From: Caryophanales bacterium UBA7476
Lineage (GTDB): Bacteria; Bacillota_I; Bacilli_A; RF39; UBA660
Assembly: GCA_002477275.1 (NCBI GenBank)
Contig: DLOU01000043.1
Coordinates: 14,071-24,225, forward strand
Direction: 5' to 3'
DNA length: 10,155 nt
Below, piece by piece: positions 6,504-10,155 of the stretch. Each line of letters starts with the position of its first letter. Position 1 is the stretch's first letter. The notes below the pieces were generated by a model. The model saw only the letters and a list, made by a program, of their open reading frames with translations, made no database searches and was not told where the DNA came from. The translations under genes were made by a program, and so were the position numbers.

Positions 6504-7649
6504 TTAAGCATTTTCTATCTTATTCATGAATTCTATTTTTTCATCGATAAACTCAAATAATAGTTTTAGTGTTGCAACTATTGGTGTTGCAAAAATCATA
6601 CCAACAATTCCAAAGAAATGTCCAAAAATTAATAATGCAGCAATTATTGTGATAGGATGTAATTTCATTGTGTGACCCATTATTAATGGCTGATATACAT
6701 TGTTTTCTAGGCCTTGTACAACTAAAATACTTACTAAAGTAAATATTCCTGTTAAAGGTGAAATTAAGAATCCTACAACGACTGCTGGTATTCCACCAAT
6801 CCATGGTCCAAAGAATGGAATAATATCTGTTACTGCACATATTAGAGCAAATAACATTGGAACATCATGCCCTGCTAGTGTTAATCCAATTGTTTGACTT
6901 ATAAAAACTATTAACATTACAAGAAGTACTCCTTGAATGTATCCTCTTAATGATTGATTTATTCTTCTTGATAATTCTTTTGCGTCTTTTTTGTATTTTT
7001 TTGGTATTAATTTATATACTTTTGGAGTTAATTTATGATAATCAAGTAAGAAGTAAAATCCTACCATTAATGATAATATTGCAGTTGTAAATATATTTAC
7101 TATTGATGTTGCACCACCAATTATTATGTTAGTAGCATGAGTTGTATCTATATTTTCAAGTGTTGAGAATAAACTTTTATTCAACTGATTAAATATGTCT
7201 GTTTTTGATAATGAAAACTTATTTGACAAATCAGTAATAATTGTTTTAGCTTCTGATACCATAGATGGAACACGTGTACCAAAAGTTTTGACTTGATTTA
7301 TCAAACTCGGAACTGTAAATGTTAGTATTAAAGAGATAATTCCAATAAATAGTACATATGTAATTATACAAGCTAGAACTCTTGGCATTTTTTTATCTAG
7401 TTTATCTGTAAAAGGACATAGAATCCAAGCTATTACTAATCCAATTAATAAAGGACTTACTACTCTTAAGAATTCAATTATAATTGGAAAAACATTAAGT
7501 TTTTGTAAAACTACGATACATATCCATACTATTGCTATAGTTATTAGTATTTCTAATAATTTGTTTACTCTTGAACCAGTAGTTGCAAAATCATTTATTG
7601 CTTTATAATCAAAATCAGTTTCTATTTTTTTCTTTTTAAATATTCCCAT
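6504..7649 (-). CDS. AI-2E family transporter (YrrI-like permease)
   Basis: This is a polytopic membrane protein of 381 residues in the AI-2E exporter/PerM family (PF01594), whose members are linked to export of AI-2 or to ion transport; the substrate here is unknown. Hydrophobic segments are seen near residues 31-49, 62-80, 90-114, 172-203, 239-258, 264-296, 300-312 and 333-365. A soluble linker lies between the third and fourth. Family motifs include DIIPFFGPWIGGIPA (275-289), QGLENNVYQPLIMGHTMKLHP around 312-332 (starting at Q312) and GHFFGIVGMIFATP (343-356). The N-terminus GIFKKKKIE is basic and cytoplasmic. The start is backed by AGGAGAG 6 bases before the ATG, and a strong promoter lies upstream. 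From memory, B. subtilis yrrI of this family also lies close to alaS, so the neighbourhood looks conserved. The gene ends in tandem stops TAATAA. Confidence 0.93.
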   Translation of the reverse strand: MGIFKKKKIETDFDYKAINDFATTGSRVNKLLEILITIAIVWICIVVLQKLNVFPIIIEFLRVVSPLLIGLVIAWILCPFTDKLDKKMPRVLACIITYVLFIGIISLILTFTVPSLINQVKTFGTRVPSMVSEAKTIITDLSNKFSLSKTDIFNQLNKSLFSTLENIDTTHATNIIIGGATSIVNIFTTAILSLMVGFYFLLDYHKLTPKVYKLIPKKYKKDAKELSRRINQSLRGYIQGVLLVMLIVFISQTIGLTLAGHDVPMLFALICAVTDIIPFFGPWIGGIPAVVVGFLISPLTGIFTLVSILVVQGLENNVYQPLIMGHTMKLHPITIIAALLIFGHFFGIVGMIFATPIVATLKLLFEFIDEKIEFMNKIENA

Positions 7650-7669
7650 AATTTCTCTCCTATATTAAG

Positions 7670-7698
7670 ATTATATCACTTATATTTTTTTATGTAAA
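7670..7698 (-). promoter_or_regulatory. Promoter of the permease operon
   Basis: TTTACA (7698-7693) and a perfect TATAAT (7675-7670) are 17 bases apart. TGA directly before the -10 makes it an extended -10. The start of transcription would be near 7663, giving a leader of about 15 bases with AGGAGAG close to its 5' end. Confidence 0.8.
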
Positions 7699-7737
7699 TT
7701 AATAAAATAGGTTCTTTATTATTATTTTCTTTTTATA

Positions 7738-7743
7738 TATAAT
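7738..7743 (+). promoter_or_regulatory. Candidate -10 element for the YigZ gene
   Basis: A TATAAT lies in the AT-rich divergent spacer, 16 bases before the YigZ start codon. The matching -35 position (7715-7720, TTTATT) is poor. Transcription would start only about 10 bases before the ATG, with the ribosome binding site GGTGAT at the extreme 5' end. This is a plausible but weak call. Confidence 0.4.
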
Positions 7744-7759
7744 ATTATTAGGTGATTTT

Positions 7760-8332
7760 ATGTTGTGTATCAAAGAAAACTCAATTTATGAGCAGGTTAT
7801 AAATAAATCTAGGTTTATTACCTTACTTTATAAATTAGATAGTATTGATGAGGTTTCTTCTTATATTGAAGAAGCAAAAATAAACTATCCTGGAGCCACT
7901 CATTATACTTATGCTTATATTTTTGATGGAATTAGTAAAATGAGTGATGACGGTGAACCTTCTAAAACAGCAGGATCTCCTATTTTAAATGTTTTAAATA
8001 TGAAAGGATTAAATCATATTTTATGTATTGTCGTAAGATATTTTGGAGGTATTAAGCTTGGCGCTGGGGGTCTTGTTAGAGCTTATTCTTCATCTTGTAG
8101 TCAAGCTATTGATGCTAATCAGGTGATTGAACTTATAGAAGGTTATAGTATTAAAATTACTTCTTCTTATGAGGATTTAGAAAAGATAAACTATATTCTT
8201 TCAAATTCTAAAATTACTTATAAAGAATTTAACGATGTTGTTACAATTGAAGCAAATGTTTCTAAAGAAGTTTTTCTTTTGCTTGAGCCTTATAAAGTGG
8301 AAATTATTTCTAATATACTAATAAATGGTTAA
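7760..8332 (+). CDS. YigZ/IMPACT family protein (UPF0029)
   Basis: This 190-residue protein belongs to the YigZ/YvyE group, bacterial relatives of the IMPACT domain. The biochemical role is not settled; the family is thought to bind nucleic acid or to act in translation-related regulation. The N-terminal UPF0029 domain shows KSRFI (16-20), ATHYTYAY (46-53), the signature SDDGEPSKTAGSPIL (62-76) and VVRYFGGIKLGAGGLVRAYSSS (91-112). A C-terminal DUF1949-like ferredoxin-type domain covers roughly 125-190. E. coli and B. subtilis members are about 205-217 residues, so this one is slightly short at the C-terminus, with no sign of damage. The ATG at 7760 is preceded by GGTGAT. It is divergent from the permease and ends inside a terminator shared with cvpA, so it is probably monocistronic. 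Confidence 0.93.
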   Translation: MLCIKENSIYEQVINKSRFITLLYKLDSIDEVSSYIEEAKINYPGATHYTYAYIFDGISKMSDDGEPSKTAGSPILNVLNMKGLNHILCIVVRYFGGIKLGAGGLVRAYSSSCSQAIDANQVIELIEGYSIKITSSYEDLEKINYILSNSKITYKEFNDVVTIEANVSKEVFLLLEPYKVEIISNILING

Positions 8333-8352
8333 GAATACTTAACCATTTTTTT
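8323..8352. terminator. Terminator between the YigZ gene and cvpA
   Basis: A perfect 11-bp stem pairs AAATGGTTAAG (8323-8333) with CTTAACCATTT (8338-8348) around the loop AATA and is followed on the plus strand by T's to 8352. The YigZ stop codon is inside the stem and the cvpA stop (8353-8351) sits at its edge. In the minus direction the stem is followed by a looser T-rich stretch, so two-way use is likely. Confidence 0.8.
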
Positions 8353-9076
8353 AATATTTTTCTAATACTTTATCTAATTCACTGTATGTATGTAGTTTAT
8401 TTCTATTTATCAACTCAACTATTGTTTCTTTTTCAACCATTCTATTCTTTAACATTATATCCATTACTTTGGCATTATATGTATTTGAATGTTTTAATCT
8501 TTTTTCATCTTTATCAATTACATATGTTAAATCATATATTTCATTTATAGAATCATTTAATTTTACAACTTCTTTTGTAAATAATAATTTATTGTTAATT
8601 ATGTGATCTTTTAATTTAGAATCTTTATATGATGTAAATCTACTATTAAGTGGTATTGCAATTACTAGTAATATTAAAAATAGTATTATATATCCAGATA
8701 TTACTCCTGCAAGTGCTCCTAGTACTCTAAAAGGAAATCTTAATAATTTATTTAATCCTATTATTTTTGATAGTAATCCTGTTATTGTTAGTACAAAATT
8801 CCAAATTATATATAGTATTATGCTTAATAGAATAAATGATAAGATTTGATAAAAGAATATATTTAATGCTTCCATTTCAACACCAATTATACTTAGTGAT
8901 AAGAACGGAAGTGTTTTAAGTAAAATATTTCCAATTGGTGCCATTAGTAAAAAAGATATATATAAAATTACTATTAAACCAACTAAATTTAATGTTTCTC
9001 TAAAGAAACCTCTTTTGTATCCTTCAATACCAAATACTATTAAAATGATTCCAAATATAATATCAAAATAGTTCAT
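8351..9076 (-). CDS. CvpA family membrane protein
   Basis: This 241-residue protein belongs to the CvpA family (colicin V production, PF02674), inner-membrane proteins of poorly defined function. Four hydrophobic stretches are seen: about 3-20, 28-46, 74-105 and 115-142. The typical first-helix pattern DIIFGIILIVFGIEGYKRGFFRE contains the conserved G-Y-x-R-G-F/x-x-E turn (G19-E27). FRVLGALAGVISGYI (116-130) is the usual glycine-rich last helix. A charged cytoplasmic tail of about 95 residues follows, with likely helices. The ATG at 9076 is preceded by AGGAG. It lies divergent from rnhC; from memory, B. subtilis has rnhC divergent from zapA-yshB(cvpA)-polX-mutS2, so this is a reduced version lacking zapA and the two repair genes. 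Confidence 0.88.
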   Translation of the reverse strand: MNYFDIIFGIILIVFGIEGYKRGFFRETLNLVGLIVILYISFLLMAPIGNILLKTLPFLSLSIIGVEMEALNIFFYQILSFILLSIILYIIWNFVLTITGLLSKIIGLNKLLRFPFRVLGALAGVISGYIILFLILLVIAIPLNSRFTSYKDSKLKDHIINNKLLFTKEVVKLNDSINEIYDLTYVIDKDEKRLKHSNTYNAKVMDIMLKNRMVEKETIVELINRNKLHTYSELDKVLEKY

Positions 9077-9096
9077 TATATCACTCTCCTATTTTA

Positions 9097-9105
9097 AGTA
9101 TATCA
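9097..9105 (-). promoter_or_regulatory. Candidate extended -10 promoter of cvpA
   Basis: TGA-TATACT (9105-9097) is an extended -10 about 20 bases before the start codon, with no good -35 in front. A second TATAAT at 9114-9109 is an alternative. These overlap the promoter region of the divergent rnhC. Confidence 0.4.
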
Positions 9106-9120
9106 AATATTATAAAAATG

Positions 9121-9129
9121 TGCTATAAT
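9121..9129 (+). promoter_or_regulatory. Extended -10 promoter of rnhC
   Basis: TGC-TATAAT (9121-9129) is a full extended -10. The -35 position (9101-9106, TATCAA) is weak, as is usual with extended -10 promoters. The predicted start near 9136 leaves a leader of about 16 bases that contains the strong GGAGGGG ribosome binding site at 9140-9146. Confidence 0.65.
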
Positions 9130-9151
9130 TATTTGAAATGGAGGGGAATTT

Positions 9152-10063
9152 ATGAACATTGTTTTACGTGTTAATAAAGAAGTGCAAGATAAGATGATTG
9201 AGTATTATACTCCTAAAAAGAGAGATAAGGAGATTCCTTATGTTATTTTACAAGCAGATGATAATGATACTGTTATAACTATGTATACTTCTGGAAAGGT
9301 AATGTTTCAAGGTACTAGTGCTGATGTTGATGCTATGATGTGGCAGGAAATGATGGGGGTTTCTAAGGAAGAGAAAGAAAAAAAGAAAAAGGAAGAAAGT
9401 GTATATCATAACTGTTCTTCTGTAGGTTCTGATGAAGTTGGTACAGGAGATTATTTTGGCCCTATTGTTGTTACTGCATGCTATGTAACATTGGATGATG
9501 TTTCTTTTCTTGATGAATTAGGTGTTGGTGATTCTAAGAAGATAAGTGATGATAAAATACTTAAAATTGCACCTCAAATTGCTAAAAAAGTAAAATATAG
9601 AAGTAGAATTCTAAATAATACTGAGTACAATCAAAAATATAATAAAAATGTAAATATGAATCAAATTAAAGCTGTTATGCATAATAGTGTTTTATTTCAA
9701 CTTATTAATGAAGAAAAGCCAAAATATGATTATATAATTGTAGATGAATTTGCGAGAGAACAAAGATATTATGGTTATTTAAATGGAATAAACAATATTC
9801 AACGTGGTATTACTTTTATGACTAAAGCAGAAGATAAAAATCTTGCTGTTGCATGCGCTTCTATTATTAGTAGATATATATTTTTAAAAGAATTTGATAA
9901 GATGTGTGATGAAGTTGGCCTTCCACTAGTTAAAGGTGCAGGACCTGAAGTAGATAAAATTGGTGAAGAATTAGTTGAAAAATTTGGAGAAGATAAGTTA
10001 AATGAAGTTGCAAAAGTTAATTTTAACAATACTCAAAGAATTCTTCATACTATGATATTTTAA
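9152..10063 (+). CDS. rnhC: Ribonuclease HIII
   Basis: RNase HIII cuts the RNA strand of RNA/DNA hybrids, including R-loops and primers. The N-terminal part (1-70) is the TBP-like substrate-binding domain special to this type. A lysine/glutamate-rich linker (71-82) follows, then the RNase H fold with SVGSDEVGTGDYFGPIVV (90-107). By comparison with the Geobacillus enzyme (D97, E98, D202, D232), the catalytic residues are probably D94 and E95 in the DEVGTGD loop, D198 in YIIVDEFA, and D228 in TKAEDKNLAVACASIISR. VGDSKKISDDKI (125-136) and NMNQIKAVMHN are also typical. At 303 residues it is full length. The ATG at 9152 has GGAGGGG 5 bases upstream and an extended -10 promoter, and the gene is followed by a strong terminator, so it is its own unit. 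Confidence 0.97.
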   Translation: MNIVLRVNKEVQDKMIEYYTPKKRDKEIPYVILQADDNDTVITMYTSGKVMFQGTSADVDAMMWQEMMGVSKEEKEKKKKEESVYHNCSSVGSDEVGTGDYFGPIVVTACYVTLDDVSFLDELGVGDSKKISDDKILKIAPQIAKKVKYRSRILNNTEYNQKYNKNVNMNQIKAVMHNSVLFQLINEEKPKYDYIIVDEFAREQRYYGYLNGINNIQRGITFMTKAEDKNLAVACASIISRYIFLKEFDKMCDEVGLPLVKGAGPEVDKIGEELVEKFGEDKLNEVAKVNFNNTQRILHTMIF

Positions 10064-10098
10064 AAAAATAGCAATTATAATTTAATTGCTATTTTTTT
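10062..10098 (+). terminator. rnhC terminator
   Basis: A perfect 16-bp inverted repeat pairs 10062-10077 with 10083-10098 around a 5-base loop. The core is TAGCAATTA/TAATTGCTA, flanked by seven A's and seven T's, so it can work in both directions. It begins within the rnhC stop codon. Confidence 0.85.
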
Positions 10099-10135
10099 AT
10101 TTATAAGGAAAGTGCGTTTAATCAAAAAAAAATGA

Positions 10136-10155
10136 TTGACATTCGAACACTTGTA
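10136..10155 (+). promoter_or_regulatory. Partial promoter with LexA-box-like site, cut by the window end
   Basis: A consensus -35 TTGACA (10136-10141) is followed after two bases by CGAACACTTGTA (10144-10155). Compared with the Gram-positive LexA box CGAACRNRYGTTYC, the visible 12 bases match at 10. This would place an SOS operator between -35 and -10 of the next gene on the plus strand. The -10 and the gene are outside the window. Confidence 0.4.

Noticed and set aside
6553..6897. Open frames inside the permease gene on both strands
   Set aside because: They overlap conserved PF01594 motifs in another frame, with no start signals and unnatural composition.
9073..9083. TGATATAAT over the cvpA start codon as a promoter
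   Set aside because: It resembles the permease -10, but transcription would begin inside cvpA. It is better explained as ribosome binding site spacer plus start codon.
1096..10063. Mollicute code with TGA read as tryptophan, suggested by low GC and absence of TGA stops
   Set aside because: All tryptophan codons in the real genes are TGG and no frame needs a TGA read-through. An AT-rich code-4 genome would use TGA for most tryptophans.
10133..10155. ATG at 10133 as start of a new gene (MIDIRTLV...)
   Set aside because: There is no ribosome binding site at a useful distance (AAGGAAA is over 20 bases away) and the same bases form a -35 and LexA-like box.

Overview
The window is AT-rich chromosomal DNA from a low-GC Gram-positive bacterium. 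The gene set (RarA, RNase HIII with its N-terminal TBP-like domain, a YrrI-like permease near alaS, cvpA divergent from rnhC) and the strong AGGAG-type ribosome binding sites point to Bacilli or a close relative such as Erysipelotrichia or uncultured gut lineages near the Mollicutes. The standard code is in use: every tryptophan in the real genes is TGG and all frames run to full family length. Of the ten stop codons, nine are TAA and one is TAG. Housekeeping genes fill nearly all of the window, and I see no mobile element, CRISPR array, tRNA or rRNA.

Layout. Positions 2-1087 (+) hold rarA, cut at its 5' end so that the window opens in the Walker A motif. It converges on a minus-strand operon through a shared hairpin terminator. 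That operon, read from about 6005 down to 1096, starts at a good sigma-A type promoter. A T-box leader with the alanine specifier GCU follows, then a dNMP-kinase-like gene, a UPF0200/dephospho-CoA-kinase-like gene, alaS and holA, all tightly packed or overlapping. Upstream on the same strand is a two-gene unit: an AI-2E family permease (7649-6504) and a 139-residue protein I do not recognise (6482-6063). No clear terminator separates this unit from the T-box promoter. Divergent from the permease is a YigZ family gene (7760-8332, +). It converges through a second shared terminator on cvpA (9076-8351, -), which is divergent from rnhC (9152-10063, +). After the rnhC terminator the window ends in a consensus -35 hexamer followed by a LexA-box-like half site.

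How the genes relate. The central operon joins alanyl-tRNA charging (alaS, with its tRNA-Ala-sensing leader) to the clamp-loader delta subunit (holA) and two small P-loop kinases, one of them probably acting on deoxynucleotides. Alanine starvation could therefore change expression of replication-related genes as well as alaS. rarA and rnhC also serve genome maintenance, but as separate units. The most interesting structure is the T-box leader. Its anti-sequestering strand can pair either with the T-box or with the Shine-Dalgarno of the first gene, which suggests control of translation, while an overlapping hairpin followed by a U-rich run looks like a terminator. I found no clearly new multi-gene system.
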